A stretch of 64,000 nt of DNA from Nocardia nova NBRC 15556 (GTDB lineage Bacteria; Actinomycetota; Actinomycetes; Mycobacteriales; Mycobacteriaceae), in contig NZ_BDBN01000037.1 of assembly GCF_001613005.1 (NCBI RefSeq), positions 1-64,000 on the forward strand. Reading direction: 5' to 3'. This document shows positions 1-8,875 of the stretch, piece after piece. The first letter of the stretch is position 1, and each line of letters starts with the position of its first letter. Below the pieces are notes generated by a model, which saw only the letters and a list, made by a program, of their open reading frames with translations, searched no databases and was not told the DNA's origin. Position numbers and translations under genes: made by a program.

Positions 1-1251
1 TCCGCGGCCGGCAGCGGTTCCGCCTCGGCGACCGGCGCGGCCGGTGCCGCGGAGAGGGTCACCGGGGCCGGGGCGGCCATGCGCGCTCCCGACCGCGGCG
101 GGTGCCGCGGCGACCTCGATCGGCGTGGAAATCGGTGGCGCCGTAACGCTTTCGAGGTTGTCGGGCCGCGCGGCCAGCAGTCCCTCGGGTACGTAGACCA
201 TCGCGCGCATACCACCGTAGATATTGGGTCCGTCGATGTACACGGTGAAGCCGTAGCGGCGGGCCAGTGCGGCGATGCCCGGGAAACCCACCCGCGGGGT
301 CGGGCCCAGTTGGTGGATGTCGACGGTGCGCTCGCCGGCGAGGACCTGGCGGGCCTCTTCCATCTGTTCGGGGTTCATCCGCACGCCGGCGTCGTCGATG
401 ATCACCGTCAGGCCGTGGTGGCCTTCCTGGAAGGTGACGTCCACGAAGGAGGTGGGCGGCGAGTAACGCAGCGCGTTGTCCAGCAGGGTGGCCATCGTGT
501 GCACGAGCGGTTCGACCGCACGGCTGATGATCACCCGGTCGAGCTGCTGCGGCCGGATCCGGGTGAAGTCGCGGACGCGGCCGATGGCGCCGCCGACGAT
601 GTCGGTCAGCGACTGCTGCGGCCAGCGGCGACCGGGCAGACCGCCACAGACGATCACGTACGACTGCGCCTGGCGGATCATCTGCTGGACGCTGTGGTCG
701 ATGCGGATCAGCGTCTCGTAGACGTCGTCCCCGCGGTGCTGGCGCAGTGCGGCGCTCACCACCTGGCCGACGTCGGCGCCCAGGCTGACCACGGAGGTGC
801 CGAACGCGCGGACCGCGGCGCTGGTCGCCTCGCGGGAGGCGTTCTCGACCTGCTCGCGGATGCTGGCCTCGGTGGCGGAGATCGCCTGCTGCTTCTCGTA
901 TTCCAGCTCATGGCTGGTGCGCTCATGGGTTTCGGCGGCCACTCGGTGCAGGTCGTCGGCGTAACGCTCGGTCAGCCGCTGCAGCAGCTGGGCGAAGCGA
1001 GAACCGCCGCGGTCGATGGCGGGCAATTCGACCGTCGATTCGGCGCGGCGCACCGAGTCGGCCACCAAACCCATTGTGGTGCTCGTGAAATGTTCGAGCT
1101 CGTCCTCGTGGGCGCGCAATTCCGCCTCGGCACTGCGGGCACGGGCGCGCTGCTGCGACGCGTAATACGCGGCGTACAGAGCTCCCGCGATCGTCAGTAT
1201 CAGAATGGCGGCGAGGATCCACGAAAGAGTCACGGCGGTAGCTTGATTCAT
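1..1251 (-). CDS. Conservon-type membrane sensor ATPase (CvnA-like), C-terminus off the window
   Basis: The frame is open from an ATG at 1251 to the left edge, so only the first 417 codons are visible. One membrane segment lies near residues 7-28, with no sizeable extracellular domain. A helical linker follows, then a GHKL ATPase domain with an N-box (LLDNALRYSPP) and a G1 box (IDDAG). A Pro/Ala-rich tail begins near residue 370. No phosphorylatable HisKA motif is obvious. This is the layout of the first gene of actinobacterial conservons (kinase, roadblock, DUF742, small GTPase); the partner genes would lie beyond the left edge and cannot be checked. An ordinary histidine kinase is the alternative. 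Confidence 0.75.
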   Translation of the reverse strand, partial: MNQATAVTLSWILAAILILTIAGALYAAYYASQQRARARSAEAELRAHEDELEHFTSTTMGLVADSVRRAESTVELPAIDRGGSRFAQLLQRLTERYADDLHRVAAETHERTSHELEYEKQQAISATEASIREQVENASREATSAAVRAFGTSVVSLGADVGQVVSAALRQHRGDDVYETLIRIDHSVQQMIRQAQSYVIVCGGLPGRRWPQQSLTDIVGGAIGRVRDFTRIRPQQLDRVIISRAVEPLVHTMATLLDNALRYSPPTSFVDVTFQEGHHGLTVIIDDAGVRMNPEQMEEARQVLAGERTVDIHQLGPTPRVGFPGIAALARRYGFTVYIDGPNIYGGMRAMVYVPEGLLAARPDNLESVTAPPISTPIEVAAAPAAVGSAHGRPGPGDPLRGTGRAGRRGGTAAGRG

Positions 1252-1577
1252 CAGTTCCCTCGGTGCCGGATTTCCGGCCGCTTCGTCCTTTCCAACTCGA
1301 CGACCGCGATCGGCGCGGCCGGGATAACACTCAGGTCGGACGGCGGGAACGCGGCAGGCAGGATGATACTGCACCTAACCTGGAGGAGACCTCGAAGCGC
1401 TTACCGGACAGGCGAATTCAGCATCGACCCACCGGCGGGAGGATCCCGATCGGCCCCAGCACCCGACGACAGCAAAGATAGCAGCAATTCCGTGTGGCAG
1501 CGACCGATTCGTTATCTACGGCTCGGTAGGAATATCTTCATCGCCGGTGTTTCGCAATCGTCCTGTTTCGGTGCGGC
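1252..1577. other. Intergenic region without a recognisable gene
   Basis: This 326-base gap lies between the stop of the phosphotransferase gene and the start of the sensor ATPase gene, both on the minus strand. It must hold the promoter of the sensor gene. I see no convincing terminator hairpin, palindrome or small gene in it. Confidence 0.5.
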
Positions 1578-2600
1578 TCAACCCACCTCGAAAGATGGCG
1601 CAATTCCGCTCAGGGCGGTGGCGACGGCGAGGTGTAACCGCAGGTCAGCGGGCGCGTGATCGTCGGGGGCCCAAGATATTTCCTCCATCGCCCGCAGAAA
1701 CGCCCACCGGCACGCGCGGCCGGGGTCGACGCCGGTGGCCGCGGCCGTATCGGTGACCATTCGTTTCGCGTGCTCGGCGGTCGGCAAGCGCTGAATCCGA
1801 ATCATGATCAGGAAACCGATATCGAATGCGGCCTCACCGAGATACGGCTTCGGGTCGATCAGCAGCCACGGCTCCCGTTCGGCGGCAACGATATTGCCCA
1901 GGTGGGTATCGCGGTTGACGAGGACCGGCGGTCCCTGCGGCCGGGCGAGTTCGGCGCATCGAGCCACCGCGGCGTCCAGTAGGGTGGACGGAACGGCGTG
2001 GACCAGTTCGGATTTCGGTTGCCCGAAGCGGACGGACCAGTCGGCGAGCACAGCGGAAACGGTGGGAATGTCCGGATATCCGTCCGGCAGCGCGACGGGC
2101 GGGCGGCGCAGACGCCGGTACAACCGGCAGGCCACATCGACCTTGTCCGCATGTTCGGGCAGGCCTTCCAGGCTCGGGAATCCGGGCTGCGCCAGCAGTG
2201 GCGTGCCCGGCCGGGCACACTCGAGCAGGAGCGCGCCGCTACCGGGGTCGTAGTCGTGGAGGCGGACCGCTCCGTCGCCGTCGTAGCAGTACAGGCCGGC
2301 CGCCTCGCCGACGTTCTCCTCGTCGACGACCGGAATCTTCAGCACCGCCACCGAACCGTCGGCGCGGCGGACGGGGGCGGCGTAGGAGTGGGTGCCACCG
2401 GCGAAGGCGGCGCCGAGCGAGGTCAGCTGCCACTGCGCGCACAGCGCCTCGACGCGCTCGGGAAGTTCGGTGAGCCAGGTCCGGCCGCGCGCGCCGAAGA
2501 CCGTGCTCACGGTCTCGACGACCTCGGGTGGGAGTGCGATCGGCGGTCCGGTCGGAGTCGGCACGGCCTCAGCCTGGCCGAGGGCAGCGGAGGAGCGCAA
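1578..2600 (-). CDS. Aminoglycoside/hydroxyurea-type phosphotransferase (APH(6) family)
   Basis: The 340-residue product fits the APH_6_hur family (streptomycin 6-kinase and hydroxyurea phosphotransferase type), whose members are about 300 residues. The catalytic-loop region near residues 228-240 reads NRDTHLGN, where kinases of this fold usually have HGDLHxGN, and the DFG-like segment is the family's IDPKPYLGEAAFD. The NRDTH form keeps the catalytic Asp and the His/Asn pattern. It probably transfers phosphate from ATP to a small molecule in the cytosol; the real substrate is unknown and a housekeeping role is as likely as resistance. It stands alone, transcribed toward the sensor gene. Confidence 0.8.
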   Translation of the reverse strand: MRSSAALGQAEAVPTPTGPPIALPPEVVETVSTVFGARGRTWLTELPERVEALCAQWQLTSLGAAFAGGTHSYAAPVRRADGSVAVLKIPVVDEENVGEAAGLYCYDGDGAVRLHDYDPGSGALLLECARPGTPLLAQPGFPSLEGLPEHADKVDVACRLYRRLRRPPVALPDGYPDIPTVSAVLADWSVRFGQPKSELVHAVPSTLLDAAVARCAELARPQGPPVLVNRDTHLGNIVAAEREPWLLIDPKPYLGEAAFDIGFLIMIRIQRLPTAEHAKRMVTDTAAATGVDPGRACRWAFLRAMEEISWAPDDHAPADLRLHLAVATALSGIAPSFEVG

Positions 2601-2677
2601 GCGGATTATCGCCTGCCCCAGGTGGTTCCGGGTGATGTTCCCCCGCGTGTGGCGATGGTCGCCTCTAGGCTTGGGCC

Positions 2678-3085
2678 GTGGGAAACGAGCACGTGCGGGC
2701 CTCGGACGCGGACCGGGAGAAGATCGTCGAGCGGTTGCGCACGGCGATGAACGAGGGGCGATTGAATCTCGCCGAATTCGACGATCGGGTCCAGCAGGTC
2801 TACGCCGCGCGTACCTACGGGGAGTTGTCGCCGATCCTGTCGGATCTGCCCGCGGTGCGGGATCGGCCGGGCGCCGCGCGGCCCGGGCGGGTGCCGCCGT
2901 GGGTGCTGATCATGTGGACGCCGTGGATCTTCGTCAACATCCTGTGCGTCGTGATCTGGCTGGCCACCGGCGCCGGGTACTTCTGGCCGTTCTGGGTCGC
3001 GGTGCCGTGGGGGCTGGCGCTGTGCATACCGACCGTCATCGGCATCACCGTCGGCGGGAACCAGGCGCAGCGGCCACCGGACTGA
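2678..3085 (+). CDS. DUF1707 domain membrane protein
   Basis: The 135-residue protein opens with a DUF1707 domain (residues 5-58: the RASDADREKIVERL start, GRLNLAEFDDRV, YAARTYGEL) followed by two hydrophobic segments near 72-92 and 98-118. This DUF1707 plus two-helix layout is common in actinobacteria and has no assigned reaction. The GTG start sits about 6 bases after a TAGGCT hexamer (2666-2671) that would serve as a -10 box, so the message is probably leaderless. Divergent to the phosphotransferase gene. Confidence 0.85.
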   Translation: MGNEHVRASDADREKIVERLRTAMNEGRLNLAEFDDRVQQVYAARTYGELSPILSDLPAVRDRPGAARPGRVPPWVLIMWTPWIFVNILCVVIWLATGAGYFWPFWVAVPWGLALCIPTVIGITVGGNQAQRPPD

Positions 3086-3119
3086 ACAGCGCGGACCGAG
3101 CACGCGGACGGAACGCAGA

Positions 3120-3163
3120 CGGCTCGCCGAACCGATACCGCGAGGTACCGATTCGGCGAGCCG
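3120..3163. terminator. Bidirectional terminator hairpin
   Basis: A perfect 12-base inverted repeat (CGGCTCGCCGAA at 3120-3131 and its complement at 3152-3163) encloses a 20-base loop that can itself pair weakly. It sits between the converging ends of the DUF1707 gene and etfA. There is no T-run, as is usual in actinobacteria. Confidence 0.7.
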
Positions 3164-3184
3164 TACTCCCTGCAGGGGTCTCGA

Positions 3185-4144
3185 TCAGCCCTTGTGGGTC
3201 TTGACCGCCTCGGTCAGCTGCGGCGCGACGTTGAACAGGTCGCCCACGATGCCGTAGTCGCTGATCTCGAAGATCGGCGCCTCTTCGTCCTTGTTGACGG
3301 CGACGATGGTCTTCGAGGTCTGCATGCCGGCGCGGTGCTGGATCGCGCCCGAAATGCCCAGGGCCACATACAGCTGCGGCGACACGGTCTTACCGGTCTG
3401 GCCGACCTGGAACTGGCCCGGGTAGTAGCCCGAGTCGACGGCGGCACGCGAGGCGCCGACCGCGGCACCCAGCGCGTCGGCCAGCGGCTCGACGACCTTG
3501 TGGAAGTTGTCCTCGCTGCCGACGCCGCGACCACCGGAGACCACGATGGTGGCCTCGGTGAGTTCCGGACGGTCGCCACCGACGACGGGCTCGCGGGAGG
3601 TCACCTTGGTGACGCCCTCTTCCTGAGCCGGAACCTCGACGGTCACCTTCTCACCGGCGCCGGCCTGCGGAGCCGCCTCGATCGCACCCGGGCGCACCGA
3701 GATCACCGGCACGTCGCCGGTGGCCTTGGCGTCCACGGTGAACGCGCCACCGAAGATGGAGTGGACCGCGGTGCCGTCGGACTTGACGTCGATGACGTCG
3801 ACCAGCAGGCCGGAGCCGATGCGGGCGGCCAGGCGACCCGACACCTCCTTGCCCTCGGCGGACGCGGCGACCAGCACGGCGGCCGGCGACGCCGACTCGA
3901 CCAGACCGGCGAGCACGTCGACCTTCGGGGTGACCAGGAAGCCCTCGACGTCGTCGGACTCGGCGACGTAGATCTTCTCGGCACCGGCCGAGGTCAGCGC
4001 GTCGGCCAGCTTGTCGGCGGTGCCGGGCGCACCCAGCACGACCGCGGCCGGGGTGCCCAGCGTGCGGGCGGCGGTGAGGAGTTCGGTAGTGACCTTCTTG
4101 GGGGCACCTTCGGCGTGCTCGACGAGCACGAGTACTTCTGCCAT
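3185..4144 (-). CDS. etfA: Electron transfer flavoprotein, alpha subunit
   Basis: The 319-residue product is the FAD-binding subunit of the electron transfer flavoprotein, which carries electrons from acyl-CoA dehydrogenases to the ETF-quinone oxidoreductase. The N-terminal domain starts MAEVLVLVEHAEG. The C-terminal FAD domain has the GRGVGSEDNF, ASRAAVDSGYYP, QVGQTGKTVSPQLY and GISGAIQHRAGM segments typical of EtfA. Length is normal. It follows etfB by 41 bases on the same strand, so the two form an etfBA operon as in mycobacteria (Rv3029c-Rv3028c). An AGGAG-like site precedes the ATG. Confidence 0.97.
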   Translation of the reverse strand: MAEVLVLVEHAEGAPKKVTTELLTAARTLGTPAAVVLGAPGTADKLADALTSAGAEKIYVAESDDVEGFLVTPKVDVLAGLVESASPAAVLVAASAEGKEVSGRLAARIGSGLLVDVIDVKSDGTAVHSIFGGAFTVDAKATGDVPVISVRPGAIEAAPQAGAGEKVTVEVPAQEEGVTKVTSREPVVGGDRPELTEATIVVSGGRGVGSEDNFHKVVEPLADALGAAVGASRAAVDSGYYPGQFQVGQTGKTVSPQLYVALGISGAIQHRAGMQTSKTIVAVNKDEEAPIFEISDYGIVGDLFNVAPQLTEAVKTHKG

Positions 4145-4185
4145 GTTGCTTCTCCTGAAGTCTGTGGTGATTGCGCTCGGTGGGC

Positions 4186-4971
4186 TCAGATGATCTTCTG
4201 GCCGATGAGGTACTGCGCGACCTGGTTGCCGCCCTCGCCCTCGTCGACGACCTTCTCGCCCGCGGTGCGCGGCGGCTTCGGGGTGACACCGGAGACTGCG
4301 GTGCCGGCATTGCCCACGCCGACGGTCGACGGGTCGATGCCCAGGTCGGCCAGCGTGAACGTCTGCACTTCCTTCTTCTTCGCGGCCATGATGCCCTTGA
4401 AGGAGGGGAAGCGGGGTTCGTTGATCTTCTCGGTGACCGAGACGATGGCGGGCAGGTTCGCCTCGAGCTTGAACACGCCCTCGTCGGTCTCGCGCTCGCC
4501 GGAGATCTTGTCGCCGTCGACGGTCAGCTTGCGCAGGTGGGTGAGCTGCGGGATGCCCAGGTACTCGGCGATGATGGCCGGCACGGCGCCGGCGCGGCCG
4601 TCGGTGGCCTCGTTACCGGCGATGACGAGCTCGATGCCTTCGATCTGGCCCAGCGCACCGGCGAGCACCCACGCGGTCTGCACGGCGTCGGAACCGTGGA
4701 TGGCGTCGTCCTTGACGTGGATGGCCTTGTCGGCACCCATGGACAGCGCCTTGCGGATGGCCTCGGTGGCGCGCTCGGGGCCCATGGCGAGAACGGTGAC
4801 CTCGCCGCCCTGGGCTTCCTTGATCAGCAGAGCCTCTTCGACGGCACGCTCGTTGATCTCGTCCAGGATCGCGTCGGCGGCCTCCCGGTCGAGGGTGTAG
4901 TCACCATCGCTGAGCTTGCGCTCGGACCAGGTGTCGGGAACCTGCTTGATCAGTACGACGATGTTCGGCAT
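4186..4971 (-). CDS. etfB: Electron transfer flavoprotein, beta subunit
   Basis: The 261-residue product is the AMP-binding beta subunit of the electron transfer flavoprotein. It opens MPNIVVLIKQVPDTWSE and carries the family segments NEYxVEEAL-like (INERAVEEALLIKE), VLAMGPERATEAIRKALSMGAD and IAGNEATDGRAGAVPA, the last being the ETF-beta signature. It is the first gene of etfBA. The divergent gene on the other side is the Rv3030-type methyltransferase, the same neighbourhood as in Mycobacterium tuberculosis. The 200-base divergent region contains an inverted repeat that may control both directions. Confidence 0.97.
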   Translation of the reverse strand: MPNIVVLIKQVPDTWSERKLSDGDYTLDREAADAILDEINERAVEEALLIKEAQGGEVTVLAMGPERATEAIRKALSMGADKAIHVKDDAIHGSDAVQTAWVLAGALGQIEGIELVIAGNEATDGRAGAVPAIIAEYLGIPQLTHLRKLTVDGDKISGERETDEGVFKLEANLPAIVSVTEKINEPRFPSFKGIMAAKKKEVQTFTLADLGIDPSTVGVGNAGTAVSGVTPKPPRTAGEKVVDEGEGGNQVAQYLIGQKII

Positions 4972-5092
4972 TGGTCTTCGTCGACCTCCTGTTCTGGTGG
5001 CACGTGAGGTGGGGTCGCACGATCGGGTGGCCGTACGTCCACGTGAAAAGCTCCGTCACATCTAAAGCTCCGTCCGGGAGATTACCCTACAT

Positions 5093-5114
5093 TAAGTTAC
5101 TCACGGGTAACTTA
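5093..5114. promoter_or_regulatory. Inverted repeat in the etfB/methyltransferase divergent region
   Basis: TAAGTTAC (5093-5100) and GTAACTTA (5107-5114) form a perfect 8-base inverted repeat with a 6-base spacer, in an AT-richer patch. It lies 120 bases upstream of etfB and before the methyltransferase gene. The size and symmetry suit a TetR-type regulator of fatty-acid or ETF genes, but the cognate protein is not visible here. Confidence 0.5.
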
Positions 5115-5181
5115 GGGTGTGATGTTCTCCATGGCCGGTCCGGGCGCCGGTGTGATACAGGCAACCGCTAACGTCGATCCA

Positions 5182-5997
5182 ATGAGTGAGGCTGTCGTCT
5201 CCCCGGTGAGCGGGGAGTCTGCCGGGGTGGAGTCGCTGCCACTGACCGGCGAACGGACCGTGCCGGGTATCGCGGAGGAGAACTACTGGTTCCGCCGACA
5301 CGAGATCGTCTACGCGCGCCTGCTCGAACGATGCGCCGGGGCAACGGTTCTGGAGGCGGGCTCCGGCGAGGGCTACGGCGCGAACATGATCGCCGACGTC
5401 GCCACCCGGGTGATCGGCCTGGACTACGACACCAGCGCGGTGGAGCATGTGCGCGCGGCCTACCCCCGGGTCGAGATGATCCAGGGCAATCTCGCCGACC
5501 TGCCGCTCGACGACGCCTCGGTCGATGTGGTGGTGAACTTCCAGGTCATCGAACATCTCTGGGACCAGGGCCAATTCCTGCGCGAATGCCTGCGGGTGCT
5601 GCGCCCCGGCGGGCAGCTGCTGATCAGCACGCCGAACCGGATCACCTTCTCGCCCGGTCGCGATACGCCCTTGAACCCCTTCCACACTCGCGAGCTGAAC
5701 GCCGCCGAACTCGCGGAACTGCTGGAGCAGGCCGGATTCCGCGTCGACGTGATGGCCGGTGTGCATCACGGCCCGGCGCTGGTCGCTCTGGACGAGCGGT
5801 GGGGCGGCTCGTTCATCGACGCGCAGATCGAGCGGGCGCTGGCCGGTGAACCCTGGCCCACCGAACTGACCGCGGCGGTGGCCGGTGTCCGCACCGACGA
5901 TTTCGAACTGCGTCCGGCCTCGAATTCGGCCGTCCCGGCGTGGGATCCGGAGATCGATGCCAGCCTCGATCTGGTCGCCATCGCGGTGAAGCCGTGA
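5182..5997 (+). CDS. SAM-dependent methyltransferase, Rv3030-like
   Basis: This class I methyltransferase has the SAM motif I at LEAGSGEGYGANMI and later VIEHLWDQGQF, LRPGGQLLISTPNR and FHTRELNAAEL. The LTGERT..ENYWFRRHEIVY opening and the whole pattern match the M. tuberculosis Rv3030 protein, which is implicated in methylglucose lipopolysaccharide formation. I chose the ATG at 5182 because it gives the family's N-terminal length; starts at 5119 or 5122 are possible. Its stop overlaps the next start by 4 bases, so it is translationally coupled to the GH57 and GT4 genes. It probably O-methylates glucose units of the polymer; the exact position cannot be read from sequence. Confidence 0.88.
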   Translation: MSEAVVSPVSGESAGVESLPLTGERTVPGIAEENYWFRRHEIVYARLLERCAGATVLEAGSGEGYGANMIADVATRVIGLDYDTSAVEHVRAAYPRVEMIQGNLADLPLDDASVDVVVNFQVIEHLWDQGQFLRECLRVLRPGGQLLISTPNRITFSPGRDTPLNPFHTRELNAAELAELLEQAGFRVDVMAGVHHGPALVALDERWGGSFIDAQIERALAGEPWPTELTAAVAGVRTDDFELRPASNSAVPAWDPEIDASLDLVAIAVKP

Positions 5998-7565
5998 GCG
6001 ATTCGCGGGCGGTGCCGGGCCGGTTCACCCTGGTCCTGCATTCCCATCTGCCGTGGCTGGTCCATCACGGCCGCTGGCCGGTGGGTGAGGAATGGCTGTA
6101 TCAATCGTGGGCGGCGTCCTATTTGCCGGTCGCCCGGGTGCTGAGAACCCTTGCCGCGGAAGGTCGTTCGCATCTGCTCAGCTTCGGCATCACGCCGGTG
6201 CTGGCCGCCCAGCTCGACGATCCGCACGCGCTGGCGGCCATGCACCACTGGCTGGGGAACTGGCAGATGCGCGCCGACGAGGCATCGATGGCCGGCAAGC
6301 GCGAGCTGGGCGGCTACGAACACGCACTGGCCGCCGAGGCCCTCGCCGATTTCGAGCAGCGGTGGCGGCACGGCGGTTCGCCGGTGTGGCGGGAGCTGAT
6401 CGACGCCGAGGCGATCGAACTGCTGGGCGGTCCGCTGGCGCATCCGTTCCAGCCGCTGCTCGACGCGCGCCTGCGTGACTTCCAGTTGCGCGAAGGCCTG
6501 GCCGACGCGCGGCATCGCTGGGGGCGCACCCCGGCGGGGATCTGGGCGCCGGAATGCGGCTTCACACCGGGGATGGAAAGCGGCTATGCCGCAGCGGGTG
6601 TGACGCATTTCATGGTCGACGGTCCGGCGCTGCGCGGCGACACCACCCTCGGCCGGCCCGTCTGGGACAGCGATGTGGTCGCGTTCGGGCGGGATCTGCA
6701 GGTCAGCTATCGCGTGTGGTCGCCGAAATCCGGATATCCGGGCCAGGCCCACTACCGCGACTTCCATCACTACGACCACGAGACCGGTCTCAAACCGTCC
6801 CGCGTCACCGGCAAGCAGGTCGCGGGTCCGGACAAGGCGCCCTACGATCCCGTGGCCGCCGCGGCGGCGATCGAACGCGATGTGGCCGATTTCGTGGCGA
6901 CCGTGCGCGAACGGCTGATCACCGAATCCGAGCGGATCGGCCGGCCGGCGCTGGTGGTGGCGGCCTTCGACACCGAACTGTTCGGCCACTGGTGGCACGA
7001 GGGGCCGCAGTGGCTGGAACAGGTGTTGCGCGCCCTGCCCGAGGCCGGGGTCACCGTGGGCACCCTCGCCGACGCGCGGGCGGACGGATTCGTCGGCGAA
7101 CCCGTCGAGCTGGCCGATTCCTCGTGGGGTTCGGGTAAGGACTGGCGGGTGTGGGCCGGCGATCAGGTCCGCGACCTGGTCGAACTCAACGCCGAGATCG
7201 TGCGTGCGGCCCTGGACACCCTGGACAAGATGGCCGCGCAGTCCGACGGTCTGCGTGATCCGGTCGCCGATCAGCTGCTGCGCGAGGCGATTCTGGCCGT
7301 CTCCAGCGACTGGGCGTTCATGGTCAGCAAGGACTCCGCGGCCGGCTATGCCCGCGACCGCGCGCATCAGCACGCGCACGCCGTCCGCGAGATCGCCGGG
7401 GCCGTCACCGCGGGCCAACTCGCCAAAGCACGGCAGTTGGCGGCAGGATGGTACGCGGCCGACGGATTCTTCCCCGCTCTCGACGCGCGCCGACTCGACG
7501 CACGAGGTACGGACATCCCCGCAGTCGGTCACCGCTCGGCGGGAGCAACAGAAGGACCGGCATGA
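5994..7565 (+). CDS. Glycoside hydrolase family 57 protein (alpha-glucan branching type), Rv3031-like
   Basis: The 523-residue protein is a GH57 enzyme. It begins with the conserved FTLVLHSHLPWLVHHGRWPVG block; the nucleophile Glu lies in IWAPECGF and the second catalytic Asp in AAFDTELFGHWWHEGP, with the C-terminal helical region after residue 390. It corresponds to M. tuberculosis Rv3031, thought to branch or remodel alpha-glucan during methylglucose lipopolysaccharide synthesis. The GTG start overlaps the methyltransferase stop (GTGA), and its own stop overlaps the next ATG, so three genes form one coupled unit. Cytosolic; no signal peptide. Confidence 0.92.
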   Translation: MSDSRAVPGRFTLVLHSHLPWLVHHGRWPVGEEWLYQSWAASYLPVARVLRTLAAEGRSHLLSFGITPVLAAQLDDPHALAAMHHWLGNWQMRADEASMAGKRELGGYEHALAAEALADFEQRWRHGGSPVWRELIDAEAIELLGGPLAHPFQPLLDARLRDFQLREGLADARHRWGRTPAGIWAPECGFTPGMESGYAAAGVTHFMVDGPALRGDTTLGRPVWDSDVVAFGRDLQVSYRVWSPKSGYPGQAHYRDFHHYDHETGLKPSRVTGKQVAGPDKAPYDPVAAAAAIERDVADFVATVRERLITESERIGRPALVVAAFDTELFGHWWHEGPQWLEQVLRALPEAGVTVGTLADARADGFVGEPVELADSSWGSGKDWRVWAGDQVRDLVELNAEIVRAALDTLDKMAAQSDGLRDPVADQLLREAILAVSSDWAFMVSKDSAAGYARDRAHQHAHAVREIAGAVTAGQLAKARQLAAGWYAADGFFPALDARRLDARGTDIPAVGHRSAGATEGPA

Positions 7566-8824
7566 AGATCTTGATGGTGTCGTGGGAGTACCCACCGGTA
7601 GTTGTCGGTGGGCTCGGCCGGCACGTCCATCATCTGGCCGTCGAACTGGCGGCCGCCGGTCACGAGGTCGTGGTGCTGGCGCGCCGGCCGATGGGCACCG
7701 ACGCCACGACGCACCCCACCCACACCTTCATCGAGGATCGGGTGCTGGTGGTCGCCGTCGCCGAGGATCCGCCCGCCTTCGACTTCGGCGAGGACATGCT
7801 CGCCTGGACCCTCGCCATGGGGCATGCGATGGTCCGCGCCGGTATCGCGTTGAGCAAACCGGGTATCGCCGAGGGCTGGACGCCGGATGTGGTGCACGCC
7901 CACGACTGGCTGGTCGCGCATTCGGCGATCGCCCTGGCCGAGTACTACGACGTGCCGCTGGTCTCGACCATTCATGCCACCGAGGCGGGCCGCCACAGCG
8001 GCTGGGTTTCGGGCCGGGTGAACAAGCAGGTCCATTCGGTCGAGTGGTGGCTGGCCCGCGAATCCGATGCCCTCATCACCTGTTCGACCTCGATGCAGGA
8101 CGAGGTGGAAAAGCTCTACGGCCCCGAACTGGTGCCGGTGACGGTGATCCGCAACGGAATCGACGTGGGGGCGTGGACATTTCGCGACCGCGCGCCGCGT
8201 TCGGGTCCGCCGCGGCTGCTGTACGTGGGCCGGCTGGAATACGAGAAGGGCGTGCAGGACGCGATCGCCGCACTGCCGCGGATCCGTCGCGCACATCCCG
8301 GCGCCACGCTGACCATCGCGGGGGTGGGCACGCAGTTCGAATGGCTGCGCGAGCGCGCGCGGGTCCATCGGGTGGCCCGCGCGGTGAATTTCGCCGGCCG
8401 CCTGGACCACGCCGAACTACTGGGCTGGCTGCACGGCGCCGACGCGATCGTGCTGCCCAGCCGCTACGAGCCGTTCGGCATCGTCGCCCTCGAGGCCGCC
8501 GCGGCCGGAACGCCGCTGGTGACCTCCACCGCCGGCGGGCTCGGTGAGCTGGTCGTCGACGGAGTCACCGGCGCTTCGTTCGAACCGGCGGATGTGACCG
8601 GACTGGTCGAGGCGGTGACGGCCGTCCTCGACGATCCGATCGCGGCGCAGCAGCGTGCGTACGCGGCCCACGCGCGGCTGACCGCCGATTTCGCCTGGGA
8701 TGTGGTGGCCGCGGAGACGATTCAGGTCTATCAGGCCGCCAAGCGCCGGGTCCGCAATCCGCTGGGCCGCCCGGTGATCACCGAACGCCCGCTGCCGGAA
8801 CGGGATCCGAACAACCCGCTGTGA
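7562..8824 (+). CDS. GT4 alpha-1,4-glucosyltransferase, Rv3032-like
   Basis: The 420-residue GT-B enzyme opens MKILMVSWEYPPVVVGGLGRH (glycogen-synthase-like nucleotide-sugar fold). It has VHAHDWLVAHSAIAL, STIHATEAGRHSGW, RNGIDVGAW, LLYVGRLEYEKGV and the E-x7-E region EPFGIVALE. These match M. tuberculosis Rv3032, the glucosyltransferase that elongates methylglucose lipopolysaccharides and also contributes to glycogen. The ATG overlaps the GH57 stop. It presumably supplies the alpha-1,4-glucan chain that the neighbouring enzymes branch and methylate. Confidence 0.92.
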   Translation: MKILMVSWEYPPVVVGGLGRHVHHLAVELAAAGHEVVVLARRPMGTDATTHPTHTFIEDRVLVVAVAEDPPAFDFGEDMLAWTLAMGHAMVRAGIALSKPGIAEGWTPDVVHAHDWLVAHSAIALAEYYDVPLVSTIHATEAGRHSGWVSGRVNKQVHSVEWWLARESDALITCSTSMQDEVEKLYGPELVPVTVIRNGIDVGAWTFRDRAPRSGPPRLLYVGRLEYEKGVQDAIAALPRIRRAHPGATLTIAGVGTQFEWLRERARVHRVARAVNFAGRLDHAELLGWLHGADAIVLPSRYEPFGIVALEAAAAGTPLVTSTAGGLGELVVDGVTGASFEPADVTGLVEAVTAVLDDPIAAQQRAYAAHARLTADFAWDVVAAETIQVYQAAKRRVRNPLGRPVITERPLPERDPNNPL

Positions 8825-8875
8825 TCGGCCGGGTCGCGGCGGCGGGTACCGGGCAGCGGGGGCAGAATTTTCGGT

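Noticed and set aside
79..1659. Long plus-strand open frame over the sensor ATPase gene
   Set aside because: It is antisense to a minus-strand frame with clear ATPase motifs and normal codon bias; the plus frame has no recognisable domain and is a by-product of high GC content.
3194..4900. Long plus-strand frame over etfA and etfB
   Set aside because: It is a mirror of the two ETF genes, which are certain.
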